A program made the translations under genes and the position numbers. Positions 7,926-16,697 of a DNA stretch of 57,616 nt are shown piece after piece; the first letter of the stretch is position 1, and every line of letters starts with the position of its first letter. The stretch comes from Rubritalea marina DSM 17716. GTDB lineage: Bacteria; Verrucomicrobiota; Verrucomicrobiia; Verrucomicrobiales; Akkermansiaceae. The notes beneath the pieces are model-generated. The model made no database searches. It was not told where the DNA came from and was given only the letters and a program-made list of their open reading frames with translations. The stretch lies in NCBI RefSeq assembly GCF_000378105.1, contig NZ_KB899265.1, forward strand, positions 1 to 57,616. Direction: 5' to 3'.

Positions 7926-9109
7926 CTGCGCGGCCAGGCGCTGCCAAATTGGATGTAAACCGCCGAGGTGTCCTCGGAGAAGCCAGCATCGATGCCGACG
8001 TGCATTCCGTGACGTTTTGAAATGAGGTAGCGGAAACCCGCACCACCCGCGATGATCTCTGTGCTCCCACCGAAAAACTTGCTGTCATTCCACGCCATGC
8101 CAACACCAGAGAATCCGAGTAAGCTCCAGCGCTCATGAATCTGCCAGCGTAGCTCGGCTTCTAAGTTTGCTGCGCCATCACCTTGGTAGCGCACCATCGG
8201 CACACCACGAAGCTCGACGAATGGCAGTCGGTAAAATGGTACGTCTCCAAAGCTCTGAGTCACTGCTCCTCGTGCAGAGAAGTACAGCTTTTCATCGATC
8301 AAGGGGATAAATTGTAATGTCTGGAGCGTGAGCAATTGGAAGTGGTCTGAGGCGCCCCAGCTGGGGTCGCTCCAGCCAACTTCTAGCTCAGTAAGTTGAC
8401 CATTGGTCGGTGTGAAGACATTGTCTCGCGTGTCATACGCAATGCCGGTGGTGATGGTGCTGAATGTGGTTTTGAAGCCCAATGCTGAAAGGTCGACTTC
8501 TGGGGGTAAAAATTCGCTGCCGGGAAACCTCTTGAGCGACGCATTGACGTCGCCGTAGAAGTACTTTAGTCCCAGAGTCCAGGGGGATTGATCTCGTATT
8601 TTCCACTCGCCACCCAGCGTGAATCCAGTGACGTCTAGGTTGTATTGGAGCGCCAGATCGCTTGGGATGACTGAAGTGCCAGATCCGTAAAAATCCAGAT
8701 TGAAGGATGCGTCAAAGACAGCCGCCTCCACTTGCACCCGTTCGTCAAAGTGGTAGGCAGAATATGCGGCAAATAGGCCCTCACTGCCATTTTCCGTCAT
8801 CAGGCCACCCAGTGCGTAAAAGTTTGGTCTCGCTTGCCCCTCCGGCCGATGGATGAATACTGGAACCACTGCAGCACCATAGCCCACGGCGGGCTCCGTG
8901 ATTGGTGCAATCACAGGGTAGAAGCCGAATGGCTTGTCTAAAAACGCCCCAATATCCAGATAGCCATCGTCTTCATCGAAGAGGCTAAATTTCTTTTTAG
9001 GTAACTCCTCTGGCCCGTGGTGCTTACCCGCGATGTCCTCAGTGTAGTCTTGGGCATTGAGGATTCCCAAGCCAAGGAATGTGGACGCGAGGTAGGAGCT
9101 GATTTTCAT
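7922..9109 (-). CDS. BamA/TamA-type outer membrane beta-barrel protein (surface antigen domain)
   Basis: A 395-residue outer-membrane protein with an N-terminal signal peptide (about 1-19). No POTRA repeats are apparent; the mature protein is essentially one barrel of alternating strands. The stretch TTGIAYDTRDNVFTPTNGQ is the conserved barrel motif of the Bac_surface_Ag family, and FVELRGVPMVRYQGD (with RG/RY-x-G) matches the lid-lock region of these barrels. Such POTRA-less members are common and often of unknown role, so this should not be called BamA. It is convergent with the secreted protein gene. Confidence 0.78.
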   Translation of the reverse strand: MKISSYLASTFLGLGILNAQDYTEDIAGKHHGPEELPKKKFSLFDEDDGYLDIGAFLDKPFGFYPVIAPITEPAVGYGAAVVPVFIHRPEGQARPNFYALGGLMTENGSEGLFAAYSAYHFDERVQVEAAVFDASFNLDFYGSGTSVIPSDLALQYNLDVTGFTLGGEWKIRDQSPWTLGLKYFYGDVNASLKRFPGSEFLPPEVDLSALGFKTTFSTITTGIAYDTRDNVFTPTNGQLTELEVGWSDPSWGASDHFQLLTLQTLQFIPLIDEKLYFSARGAVTQSFGDVPFYRLPFVELRGVPMVRYQGDGAANLEAELRWQIHERWSLLGFSGVGMAWNDSKFFGGSTEIIAGGAGFRYLISKRHGMHVGIDAGFSEDTSAVYIQFGSAWPRS

Positions 9110-9263
9110 GGTTTAAGGAGAAAGAGTTAGAGCCAGAGTTAGGCACATATCGGGCTCGTTTGGAAGAAAAAATAGCTACAGCAAGAGAGCTTTGCTGAGT
9201 CATCCGGCTGGGCGCTTGATTTTGCACTTCACAGATCAGCTGCACCAGACCACTGTGAGCGGC

Positions 9264-10073
9264 ATGAATGAGGAATTACTAGCTCAGATGCCAGCAGTGA
9301 TCGCTGCAGTAGAAAAAGCGAGCGCCTTCCAAAAAAAGCACTTTCGCTCCATGCCCACTGGTGCAGACGACCAAAAAGCCGCGCGCGAGATGGTCTCATT
9401 TGTAGATGTGGAATCTGAGAAAATCCTCCAGAGCGAGCTCATGCCATTGGTCGATGGTGCCGGTTTTTACGGTGAAGAATCCGGAAAAACAGGCTCTCAG
9501 GATCTCGTTTGGATCGTTGATCCCCTGGATGGTACGACCAACTACCTCAGCGGTATTGACCACTTCTCTGTGGCTGTCGCACTCGTCAAGGACGGCGAGC
9601 CTCTCCTTGGTGTGGTGCACAAACCTGTGAGCAACGAAACCTGGAGCTGTGTCAAAGGCGGCGGGTTGCACTACAATGGCGAAAAAATCGCCCCCGTTTC
9701 AGATTCATTGACCGAGGCAGATGCCTTGTTTGTGACTGGCTTTCCATACCGCTCTCAAGACCTAGCCAAGGCTTTCTTTGCCTGTGCTGACGAGGTCCTC
9801 TTACTTGGTCGCGGTATCCGCAGAACCGGGAGTGCCGCGCTCGATACCGCCCATGTTGCCAGCGGTTGGTACCAAGGGTTCTGGGAGAGTGACCTCCAGC
9901 CATATGATGTGGCTGCCTCGATGCTCTTCATGCAGGAAAATGGATGCGTGGTCACCAATGAGATGGGAGCTCGCTACGATCTTTTCAGCGACCGTATCAT
10001 GGTTGCAGCATTGCCAGGGGTGCACCCGAAACTTCGAGCCACCGTAGAACAGCATTATGCCTCCGAAAGCTAA
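9264..10073 (+). CDS. Inositol-monophosphatase family phosphatase
   Basis: A 269-residue magnesium-dependent phosphatase. GEESG (Glu71-Glu72), WIVDPLDGTTNY (Asp86, Asp89) and the late WESDLQPYDVAA provide the three metal-binding clusters. I chose ATG 9264: an upstream in-frame start at 9192 adds 24 residues before the family's usual N-terminus. Members dephosphorylate inositol-1-phosphate, fructose-1,6-bisphosphate, histidinol phosphate or 3'-phosphoadenosine 5'-phosphate, and sequence alone does not separate them here; SuhB/ImpA type is the best guess. It stands alone, with a GCAGGC-gaa-GCCTGC mini-hairpin at 10097-10111 after it. Confidence 0.85.
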   Translation: MNEELLAQMPAVIAAVEKASAFQKKHFRSMPTGADDQKAAREMVSFVDVESEKILQSELMPLVDGAGFYGEESGKTGSQDLVWIVDPLDGTTNYLSGIDHFSVAVALVKDGEPLLGVVHKPVSNETWSCVKGGGLHYNGEKIAPVSDSLTEADALFVTGFPYRSQDLAKAFFACADEVLLLGRGIRRTGSAALDTAHVASGWYQGFWESDLQPYDVAASMLFMQENGCVVTNEMGARYDLFSDRIMVAALPGVHPKLRATVEQHYASES

Positions 10074-10173
10074 GAATCGCCTCAGCAAGCCAAGACGCAG
10101 GCGAAGCCTGCCTGCTCCAATTAGAAACATTAAACCAGCACCGAAAGCATCTGCCTCAAGTGCCCCATAGTCT

Positions 10174-10629
10174 ATGCCATACAGAATTTGTAAAATGATC
10201 GAGGTGGAAAACGGCCACCTTCTCTCTAAGCACCCAGATAAGTGTCGCTTCCCTCACGGGCACACCCGCAAGGTGGAGCTCGTCTTCGAAGCAGACACGT
10301 TAGACTCACACGAAATGGTCTTCGACTTCAAACTCGTCAAGCGCATGGTAGATGACTTCCTAGAAACCTACGATCACGCGCTCTGCATGAATACCGAGGA
10401 CCCGAAGTTTGATTTCTTCAAAGAAGCCTACGGCGATCGCATCATCGGCTTCGAGGGGCTCGACCCCACCACAGAAGTGATGGCCAAAACAATCTACGAC
10501 CATACCAGCAATCAGCTTCAGCGCTTCATCAACGAGCCAGACCCTGAGTACCCGGTGCGCGCAGAAGTTCGCGTCAAACATATCCGTGTCTGGGAAACCA
10601 CCAGTTCCTGGGCGGAATACGGTGATTGA
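10174..10629 (+). CDS. queD: 6-carboxy-tetrahydropterin synthase / 6-pyruvoyl-tetrahydropterin synthase family
   Basis: Second step of queuosine/preQ0 biosynthesis in most bacteria (7,8-dihydroneopterin triphosphate to 6-carboxytetrahydropterin). The 151-residue protein has the zinc triad His15 (NGHLL), His28 and His30 (PHGHTR) with the catalytic Cys24 just before it. Later MVFDFKLVK, YDHALCMN and the ending WETTSSWAEY match the family's Asp-His and Glu motifs. None of queC, queE or queF is within this window. It could also be a eukaryote-like PTPS, but Cys24 spacing favours QueD. Confidence 0.85.
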   Translation: MPYRICKMIEVENGHLLSKHPDKCRFPHGHTRKVELVFEADTLDSHEMVFDFKLVKRMVDDFLETYDHALCMNTEDPKFDFFKEAYGDRIIGFEGLDPTTEVMAKTIYDHTSNQLQRFINEPDPEYPVRAEVRVKHIRVWETTSSWAEYGD

Positions 10630-10636
10630 AGGTCAA

Positions 10637-10660
10637 AACCCTGAGCGCTGGCTCAGGGTT
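10637..10660. terminator. Hairpin between convergent queD and proS
   Basis: AACCCTGAGC (10637-10646) and GCTCAGGGTT (10651-10660) form a perfect 10-bp stem with loop GCTG. On the minus strand it is followed by TTTTGACC, so it fits a weak terminator for proS; on the plus strand there is no T-tract. Confidence 0.65.
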
Positions 10661-10712
10661 GATAGGGTAGCAGATTGCCTCGGGTAGATCGAGCGCTGGG
10701 GTAGGATGGGGC

Positions 10713-12230
10713 CTAGTAGCTGCGTCCCCAGATTGCGCGTGCTTTGCTAGGCTTACCGGTAAGGACGCAAGGAGCTTCTTCGCCATCTTGTTGGTCGAGC
10801 GGTAGGCAACGTATGGTGATCTTGTGTTTTTTGGAGAGTGTTTCCTCTTCCTCTGTGGATCCGGCCCATGGCGTGAGGAGCCAGCCGGGTTGTTCAGCGT
10901 CCCAGTGTTGCTCGAAGGCTTCTAGTTGGGTGCATTCTTGGATGTTGGCATCGCGGAACGCGGTGGCGCGTTCGAGTAGGGTGTCTTGGATTTCCTGCAA
11001 TGTGTTGGTCACCTCTCTGAGGAACTCTTCTTTATCGAGGAATGATTTTTCGTTGGATGCTTGGTCGCGGCGCTGAAGGCAGACTTTGCGGGATTCGAGG
11101 TCGCGTGGGCCGATCTCAATCCGGATAGGTGCGCCTTTTCTGACCCATTCCCATTTCTTTTCACCGCCGCGGAGGTCGCGCTTGTCGACTTGGACCCGGA
11201 GTGGTTCACCGTGGAAGTCTTTCAATCGCAGGGTGCTGGCGAGGGCTTCACAGGCGTCGATGATGGCGTCGCGTGTGTCCTCTTTCGGAGTGACTGGGAT
11301 GATGATGATTTGCTGGCTTGCGATGCGTGGCGGTAGTACGAGACCGTCGTCGTCCGAGTGGGCCATGATGAGGGTGCCGATCATGCGAGTAGAGACTCCC
11401 CATGAGGTAGTCCAAGCATGCTGGGTGCTGCCGTCACGTCCGGTGAATGAGATGTCTTGGGCCTTGGCGAAGTTTTGGCCAAGGAAGTGCGAGGTGCCGG
11501 CTTGGATGGCTTTTTTGTCCTGAACCATGGCTTCGACCGTGAGTGTCATGTCGGCACCAGGGAAGCGTTCGGCTTCGGATTTTTCACCTGGGATCGTTGG
11601 GATCGCGAGGTGCTCGCGGAGGAATTTCTCATAGATGCTGTGCATCTGGCGTGTTTCAGCGAGTGCTTCTTCTTTGGTTTCGTGAGCGGTGTGGCCTTCT
11701 TGCCAAAGGAATTCTGCGGTGCGCAGGAACATGCGGGTGCGCATTTCCCAGCGCATGACATTGGCCCATTGGTTGATAAGCAGTGGAAGGTCGCGGTAGG
11801 ACTCAGTCCAGCGTGAGAAGGCGGCTCCGATGATGGTTTCAGAAGTTGGTCGGATGACGTATGGCTCATTGAGTTTGCCAGCTGGCTCCATTTTGGTGGT
11901 GCCGTCATCTTGTTTGGTGGCCTCGAGGCGATGGTGGGTGACCACGGCGCATTCTGTGGCGAAGCCCTCAGCGCATTCAGCTTCTTTTTCGAAGTAGGAA
12001 AGCGGGATGAGGAGGGGGAAGTAGGCGTTCTGGTGGCCCGTTTGCTTGAAGTATTTGTCGAGTTGCTGTTGGATGTTTTCCCAAATGGCGTAGCCCCATG
12101 GCTTGATGACCATGCATCCGCGTGTTTCAGAGTTCTCGGCGAGATCAGCACCCTTGATGACTTGTTGGTACCACTCTGGGAAGTCTTCACTGCGTGTTGG
12201 TTCGATCGCGGTCTTTACTTGCTTTGCCAT
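10713..12230 (-). CDS. proS: Prolyl-tRNA synthetase, archaeal/eukaryotic type
   Basis: Class II aminoacyl-tRNA synthetase charging tRNA-Pro. The 505-residue product lacks the INS editing domain of the classical bacterial enzyme and ends in the zinc-domain type C-terminus, matching the shorter type found in archaea, eukaryotes and some bacteria. Motifs include RGCMVIKPWGYAIWENIQ, YVIRPTSETI, RWEMRTRMFLRTAEFLWQEGHTAH (class II motif 2) and AWTTSWGVSTRMIG (motif 3 Arg). The C-terminal domain keeps Cys near PCVLTGK and the aromatic end RSY. It is divergent from the pilus-like operon over a 233-base gap that holds both promoters. Confidence 0.93.
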   Translation of the reverse strand: MAKQVKTAIEPTRSEDFPEWYQQVIKGADLAENSETRGCMVIKPWGYAIWENIQQQLDKYFKQTGHQNAYFPLLIPLSYFEKEAECAEGFATECAVVTHHRLEATKQDDGTTKMEPAGKLNEPYVIRPTSETIIGAAFSRWTESYRDLPLLINQWANVMRWEMRTRMFLRTAEFLWQEGHTAHETKEEALAETRQMHSIYEKFLREHLAIPTIPGEKSEAERFPGADMTLTVEAMVQDKKAIQAGTSHFLGQNFAKAQDISFTGRDGSTQHAWTTSWGVSTRMIGTLIMAHSDDDGLVLPPRIASQQIIIIPVTPKEDTRDAIIDACEALASTLRLKDFHGEPLRVQVDKRDLRGGEKKWEWVRKGAPIRIEIGPRDLESRKVCLQRRDQASNEKSFLDKEEFLREVTNTLQEIQDTLLERATAFRDANIQECTQLEAFEQHWDAEQPGWLLTPWAGSTEEEETLSKKHKITIRCLPLDQQDGEEAPCVLTGKPSKARAIWGRSY

Positions 12231-12463
12231 GGCATGGATGTAACGCCTGATTGAAGATTCGGCAAGTGGGATTCGTTCAAATTGATCGTCGCTCAGGGAA
12301 TTAGCAAGACTGTTACGATTGGATAGGCTGCGTATGACCTCGATTCAATGAGCCAGGTGCGGATGATCACTATGTAAATGGTGCCAAAGCTTAATGATTT
12401 TGAACATTTGTACTCGCCAAAGCGTTAGTAGGGACGTTAGTACTTTTGGAACTACCTTTACCT

Positions 12464-13096
12464 ATGAAAAAAACCACAATGAAATCTTTGTTGTCGCTGA
12501 TGGCAGTCACAGCCATGGCGACGATCTCTCCTGCGCTAGCTCAGGCTGGCAAAGTAGCAGCTTCTGATCCAAAATTTGACACGATCGAATCGCCAATGGT
12601 CGGCGGCAATACCGGGCGCAAGAACTGGAAGCCTAAGGAGTGGTTGGAAGCTGAGGTGAAGTTTAAGGTGGAAATGCCTAAGAGTTACAAACAGCACTTC
12701 GTCGATGAAGTTACCGTGCGTTGGTTCGTGGCGGTAGATAATCCGAAAGGCAAGGGCTATGTCTTGCTAGAAAAGGAAGTGACTCATGTGAACGTGCCAG
12801 TGGGTGAAGAAGTGTATTCATCAGTGTACCTCTCTCCAAGCGCGATCAAGCGCATCACCGGCAAGGATCGCGCCAGCAAAGGAGCGATTAGTCATATCGG
12901 TGGTGAAATCTCAGTCAATGGCACATCCGTAGATGGCGACAAAGGTAGGTATTTTACTTCCAAAGGAAAGATAGGCTGGTGGACCAGTGGAAAACTCTCT
13001 CGCTATGATGCAATTCCATTGCTCAACAAAAATGAGACACCATTCGCCTTCCTATGGTGGGATCGCTACGCCGAGATCCGCAACGAGCGCCGCTAA
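12464..13096 (+). CDS. Amuc_1102-family pilus-like protein
   Basis: First gene of the pilus-like cluster. From ATG 12464 it encodes 210 residues with a signal peptide (about 1-26, ending ALA-QAG). An in-frame start six codons upstream exists. The mature part is beta-rich: KEWLEAEVKFKVEMP, VDEVTVRWFVAVDNP, LLEKEVTHVNVP, with a Lys/Arg-rich C-terminus ending RNERR. This agrees with the Amuc_1102 family, which has an OB-like fold and is encoded beside Amuc_1101/1100 in Akkermansia. Its role in the Verrucomicrobia pilus-like complex is unknown. Probable operon with the PilM-like gene 68 bases downstream. Confidence 0.75.
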   Translation: MKKTTMKSLLSLMAVTAMATISPALAQAGKVAASDPKFDTIESPMVGGNTGRKNWKPKEWLEAEVKFKVEMPKSYKQHFVDEVTVRWFVAVDNPKGKGYVLLEKEVTHVNVPVGEEVYSSVYLSPSAIKRITGKDRASKGAISHIGGEISVNGTSVDGDKGRYFTSKGKIGWWTSGKLSRYDAIPLLNKNETPFAFLWWDRYAEIRNERR

Positions 13097-13114
13097 AGCT
13101 GCAAATGATTTCTT

Positions 13115-13141
13115 ATGCCAACTGATCGGATCGGTTGGCAT
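13115..13141. other. Intergenic hairpin between Amuc_1102-like and PilM-like genes
   Basis: ATGCCAACTGATC (13115-13127) pairs with GATCGGTTGGCAT (13129-13141) with one G-T pair. No T-tract follows, so it is likelier to be a processing or stability element than a full terminator. Confidence 0.5.
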
Positions 13142-13164
13142 TAACTTTAAGCACGAATACAATT

Positions 13165-15003
13165 ATGGCTGATTCACAGTCTCTTATCACATTGAACATT
13201 GGCTCACAGACGTTGAGCATGGGGGTGTTCAGTCCGGCTAAAGGTGGCGGGCTGATCATGAAAGCCTACGAAACCACCAATATTCTTGCTGATCCCGCTG
13301 CGGATGCAGCGCGTTTGGGGCAGCTGAGGATGGCGATCGCCGAGCTGGCTGGTAAGCTTGGTGTTTCCAAGGGTAAGGTTGATTACGCGATCTCTGGTCA
13401 GTCGGTCTTCACGCGTTTTGTGAAGTTGCCAATGCTAGGTGAAGATGATCTCGAGCAATTGGTGGCCTTCGAAGCGCAGCAGCACGTGCCATTTCCTATC
13501 AATGAAGTGACATGGGACTGGCAGCTCTTGGAGTCGACGGGCACCGAGCGTGAGGTCGTCCTAGTAGCGATCAAGGAAGAAGCGCTTGATGAGCTCAACG
13601 ACTGCGTGCGTGATTCATCGCTAGGGACCGGCACAGTAGACGCCTCACCCATGGCTCTGGCCAATGCCTTCAAGCACAACTATGGTGACGTCGACGAGAC
13701 TTGCTTGTTGATCGACGTGGGTGCTCGCACATCGAATCTCATTTATATCGAGGGTCAGAAGATTTTCACCCGCAGTATTGCTATTGGTGGCGCGGCTCTC
13801 ACGAGTGCGATATCTAAAGAATATGGCGTGACCTACATGGAGGCGGAATCGCAGAAGATCGCGAATGGCTTGGTTGCGCTCGACACGCGCCACACGTCTC
13901 AGTTGGACGAGCTCACGGGAGCGCTTGCCACATGCATTCGTACGGCGCTCAATCGCATGCCGGCGGAGATCGCCCGCACAACAAATTTCTACCGCAGCCA
14001 GCAAGGGGGCAGCGCGCCAACACGTGTTTTCTTAGCCGGTGGTGGTGTGAACCTTCCGCACATTGCTGATTTCTTCCAAGAGAAGCTGCGCATTCCAGTG
14101 GAATTCTTCAACCCACTGGCGAAAGTCGCAGTAGGCAGTGGCGTGAATACTGAGCTTGTCGCCTCTCAGGCGCATCAGTTGGGTGAGATTGTTGGTTTGG
14201 CATTGCGCTCTACCAGCAACACGCCAGTGAATATTGATCTTGTGCCACGCGTGGTGCAGCGCGAACGTCTCGAGCGCAAGCGTCGTCCATTCATTGCGGC
14301 GGCGGCGGCACTCACTGTCGGGGCCTTTGCTCTCCTCTACGTTGGCAACATGCAGAAAGCAGCAGATGCTTCTGTGAAGCTGGCTGAGGTAAAAGAGCGC
14401 GTCTCTGCGCTGGAGGAATTTGCCTACCCTATCGAGGAGCAGATCGAGCGTGAAGATGATATTTTTGCTCATACGATCCCATTTTTGGATGCGCATGACG
14501 GTCAGCGATATTGGCTTAATCTGATTGATGATCTCAAGCAACGTTTTGGTAGCACGCATGTCTGGGTGACAGACTTCAGCCCGTTGATCAACTACTCTGT
14601 GGGTGCTGAGAGCAAACCGCAGACAGCTGTTCGCAGTGACTTTGCTACCTTGCCATACGGTAAGTCTGGGATGGCCGATCCAAAGTTGGATCAGCCAAAA
14701 TTCCTTGCTGCTGGCCGTGAGAATCCACGCTACGTGCCACCACTCATCAATGCTGTCCGCATCAAAGGAATGTGGCGCGGTGCGGGTGGTGCCTCTCAGG
14801 TGAATGAGCTGGTAAAGTCTCTCACTGCTGATGACTCCAAGTACTTCACCCTTGAGGTGAAATCTACGGGGCCAGGCCGCCAAGAAGTTCAGGTGCTCAC
14901 ACCTGCTCAGTACTCCGAAATCGACAGCATGCTCCAAGAGGGCCAATACGCTGCCGCATTCACTATCACTATTCCACTTAAGCAACCACTACCTCTCAGA
15001 TAA
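13165..15003 (+). CDS. Amuc_1101-family PilM-like ATPase fused to a PilN-like membrane segment
   Basis: 612 residues from ATG 13165; an in-frame TTG at 13135 lies in the hairpin and is unlikely. Residues about 5-360 have the actin/FtsA-like fold of PilM: NIGSQTLSMGVF (phosphate 1), DYAISGQSVFTRFVKLP, LLIDVGARTSNLIYIEG (phosphate 2) and FLAGGGVNLP (adenosine). After a basic stretch (ERKRR) a single TM helix lies near residues 383-400, followed by a coiled coil and periplasmic part resembling PilN. So PilM and PilN functions sit in one chain, as in Amuc_1101. The next gene starts 5 bases after the stop. Confidence 0.82.
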   Translation: MADSQSLITLNIGSQTLSMGVFSPAKGGGLIMKAYETTNILADPAADAARLGQLRMAIAELAGKLGVSKGKVDYAISGQSVFTRFVKLPMLGEDDLEQLVAFEAQQHVPFPINEVTWDWQLLESTGTEREVVLVAIKEEALDELNDCVRDSSLGTGTVDASPMALANAFKHNYGDVDETCLLIDVGARTSNLIYIEGQKIFTRSIAIGGAALTSAISKEYGVTYMEAESQKIANGLVALDTRHTSQLDELTGALATCIRTALNRMPAEIARTTNFYRSQQGGSAPTRVFLAGGGVNLPHIADFFQEKLRIPVEFFNPLAKVAVGSGVNTELVASQAHQLGEIVGLALRSTSNTPVNIDLVPRVVQRERLERKRRPFIAAAAALTVGAFALLYVGNMQKAADASVKLAEVKERVSALEEFAYPIEEQIEREDDIFAHTIPFLDAHDGQRYWLNLIDDLKQRFGSTHVWVTDFSPLINYSVGAESKPQTAVRSDFATLPYGKSGMADPKLDQPKFLAAGRENPRYVPPLINAVRIKGMWRGAGGASQVNELVKSLTADDSKYFTLEVKSTGPGRQEVQVLTPAQYSEIDSMLQEGQYAAAFTITIPLKQPLPLR

Positions 15004-15008
15004 CTACC

Positions 15009-16628
15009 ATGAGCTGGATCCAGGAAAATAAATTTACGGCCGTAGTCGCGGGGGGCGCCCTCGCTGGCTCAATAGCACTCGGTGTGCTGGCTATGGGGCA
15101 GTCGGACGACTACAAGTCTGCCAATGCCAAACTCAAGAAAACCCTCAGAAAAGAGGCTGATCTTCGCAGTATTCAACCATACCCGAATGAAGAGAATCTC
15201 GCTGAAAAGACCGATATTGTTGATGCATACGAAAAGCAATCGATCGAACTGCGTAAGCAATTTGACGCGTACAAGCCTAGTGCTGATGTGGTGAAGGACT
15301 TCGCTCCCGATGCGTTCAGTAAGCTAGTGAGTACTTATCGTGCGCAGTTGGATGCTAAACCAGTGAAGGATCTTCTTGCAGATTCAGGCATTAGCTTCCC
15401 AGATGGTGCTACTGCAAGTTTCTCAAAGGCGCGTTCCGTACTTACCGTGCGTAACACATCCAATGCTCTCGACCTCGTTGAGGCTCTCGTGGATGAAATC
15501 AAGTCTCAGACACCGCAGCAGATTCGCATGTCCACCAAGTTTGTGGAAGTGACTCAGGAGAACACCGATGAACTCAGTTTCGACTGGTTGCTCACTCCAA
15601 CACCGTTGAACGGCGCGGGTAGCGTGTTCCTTGGTGGTGGTACTGTGGGTAACGGTGCTCCACGTAATAGCACGGACTTCATCAACCCAGTGAATGGCTT
15701 CAACATTCCTGGAATCCCGACGGACAGTACCACAGCGAATGTTTCCAACATCTCGACTGCAGGTAACCGTTCAGGTGGTTATGCGGTCACACGCGACAGC
15801 ATCGATGCATTCTTGAACAACCCGAACCGCACCGCGAATACAGCGTCTGTAGCCCCGGGTATCATGTCCTTCACAGGTCTCTTCACTGATGGCCAAGTGC
15901 AGATGATCATGCGCGGTCTTTCACAGAAGAAAGGTGCTGACGTTATGACTGCACCGAGCATCGTGGCGCGTTCCGGTGAGAAGGCGACCATCGAGATCAT
16001 TCGTGAGTTTATTTACCCAACTGAGTATGAACCACCAGAACTTCCAACTCAGGTTGGCAGCAGTGGTTCAGACGACTCTGGTGCTGTGAGTAACGTGTTC
16101 CCAGTAACACCTGCCACACCGACTGCATTCGAAACTCGTAACACTGGTGTGACTCTCGAAGTGGAACCAACACTCGGTGAAGATGGTTACACGATTGACT
16201 TGAGCTTTGCTCCTGAGATTGTGGATTTCGAAGGCTTTGTGAACTACGGTTCGCCAATCCAGACCACATCCTCTGATGCACTTGGTAACCCAGTGATCAT
16301 TACCATCACTGAAAACCGTATTGAGATGCCAGTATTCTCCACACGCCGTGTGACCACTGGTCTTACCATCTATGACGGCCACACTGTGGCAGTTGGTGGT
16401 CTCATGCGTGAAGACGTGCAGAACGTGGAAGATAAAGTGCCCATACTTGGTGACCTTCCACTTGTTGGCCGTCTCTTCCAATCCAAGGCTGAAAACCACG
16501 TGAAGAGTAACCTCATCGTCTTCGTATCAGTGAACATCATTGATGCTACTGGTAAGTCCGTGCGTAACCCAATGGGTGAGCTCGACACTGAGGAAGAAGC
16601 AGGCGGAGATCTTCTCCCGCCGATCTAA
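15009..16628 (+). CDS. Hybrid: Amuc_1100-type membrane-anchored N-terminus fused in frame to an Amuc_1098-type secretin
   Basis: Residues 1-117 look like the Amuc_1100 family (PilO-like): cytoplasmic MSWIQENK, one TM helix (about 10-30), then a coiled coil with the family's QPYPNEEN and QFDAYKPSADVV words. From about residue 120 the sequence changes to the pre-secretin end (DSGISFPDGATASFSKA, LTVRNTSNALDLVEALVDEI) and then a secretin domain: TKFVEVTQENTDELSFDWLL, MIMRGLSQKKGADVMTAPS, TRNTGVTLEVEPTLG and VPILGDLPLVGRLF. Both normal proteins are far longer (about 320 and 800 residues) and the Amuc_1099 gene that usually lies between them is absent. The boundary is about 15355-15370. An inner-membrane anchor on an outer-membrane channel makes no obvious sense, so this is a natural internal deletion, an assembly join, or a new architecture. 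Confidence 0.78.
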   Translation: MSWIQENKFTAVVAGGALAGSIALGVLAMGQSDDYKSANAKLKKTLRKEADLRSIQPYPNEENLAEKTDIVDAYEKQSIELRKQFDAYKPSADVVKDFAPDAFSKLVSTYRAQLDAKPVKDLLADSGISFPDGATASFSKARSVLTVRNTSNALDLVEALVDEIKSQTPQQIRMSTKFVEVTQENTDELSFDWLLTPTPLNGAGSVFLGGGTVGNGAPRNSTDFINPVNGFNIPGIPTDSTTANVSNISTAGNRSGGYAVTRDSIDAFLNNPNRTANTASVAPGIMSFTGLFTDGQVQMIMRGLSQKKGADVMTAPSIVARSGEKATIEIIREFIYPTEYEPPELPTQVGSSGSDDSGAVSNVFPVTPATPTAFETRNTGVTLEVEPTLGEDGYTIDLSFAPEIVDFEGFVNYGSPIQTTSSDALGNPVIITITENRIEMPVFSTRRVTTGLTIYDGHTVAVGGLMREDVQNVEDKVPILGDLPLVGRLFQSKAENHVKSNLIVFVSVNIIDATGKSVRNPMGELDTEEEAGGDLLPPI

Positions 16629-16660
16629 TCCTCTGGTGTAGGATAACTTGATTGATTTTC

Positions 16661-16697
16661 AAGCGAGGTAAGCGACAATGCTTACCTCGCTTTTTTT
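16661..16697 (+). terminator. Rho-independent terminator of the pilus-like operon
   Basis: AAGCGAGGTAAGC (16661-16673) pairs with GCTTACCTCGCTT (16680-16692), a 13-bp stem, followed by an unbroken T-run to 16697. The next base begins the coaE start codon. Confidence 0.92.

Noticed and set aside
7922-9109. BamA proper
   Set aside because: No POTRA domains and only 395 residues; it is a POTRA-less barrel of the same superfamily.
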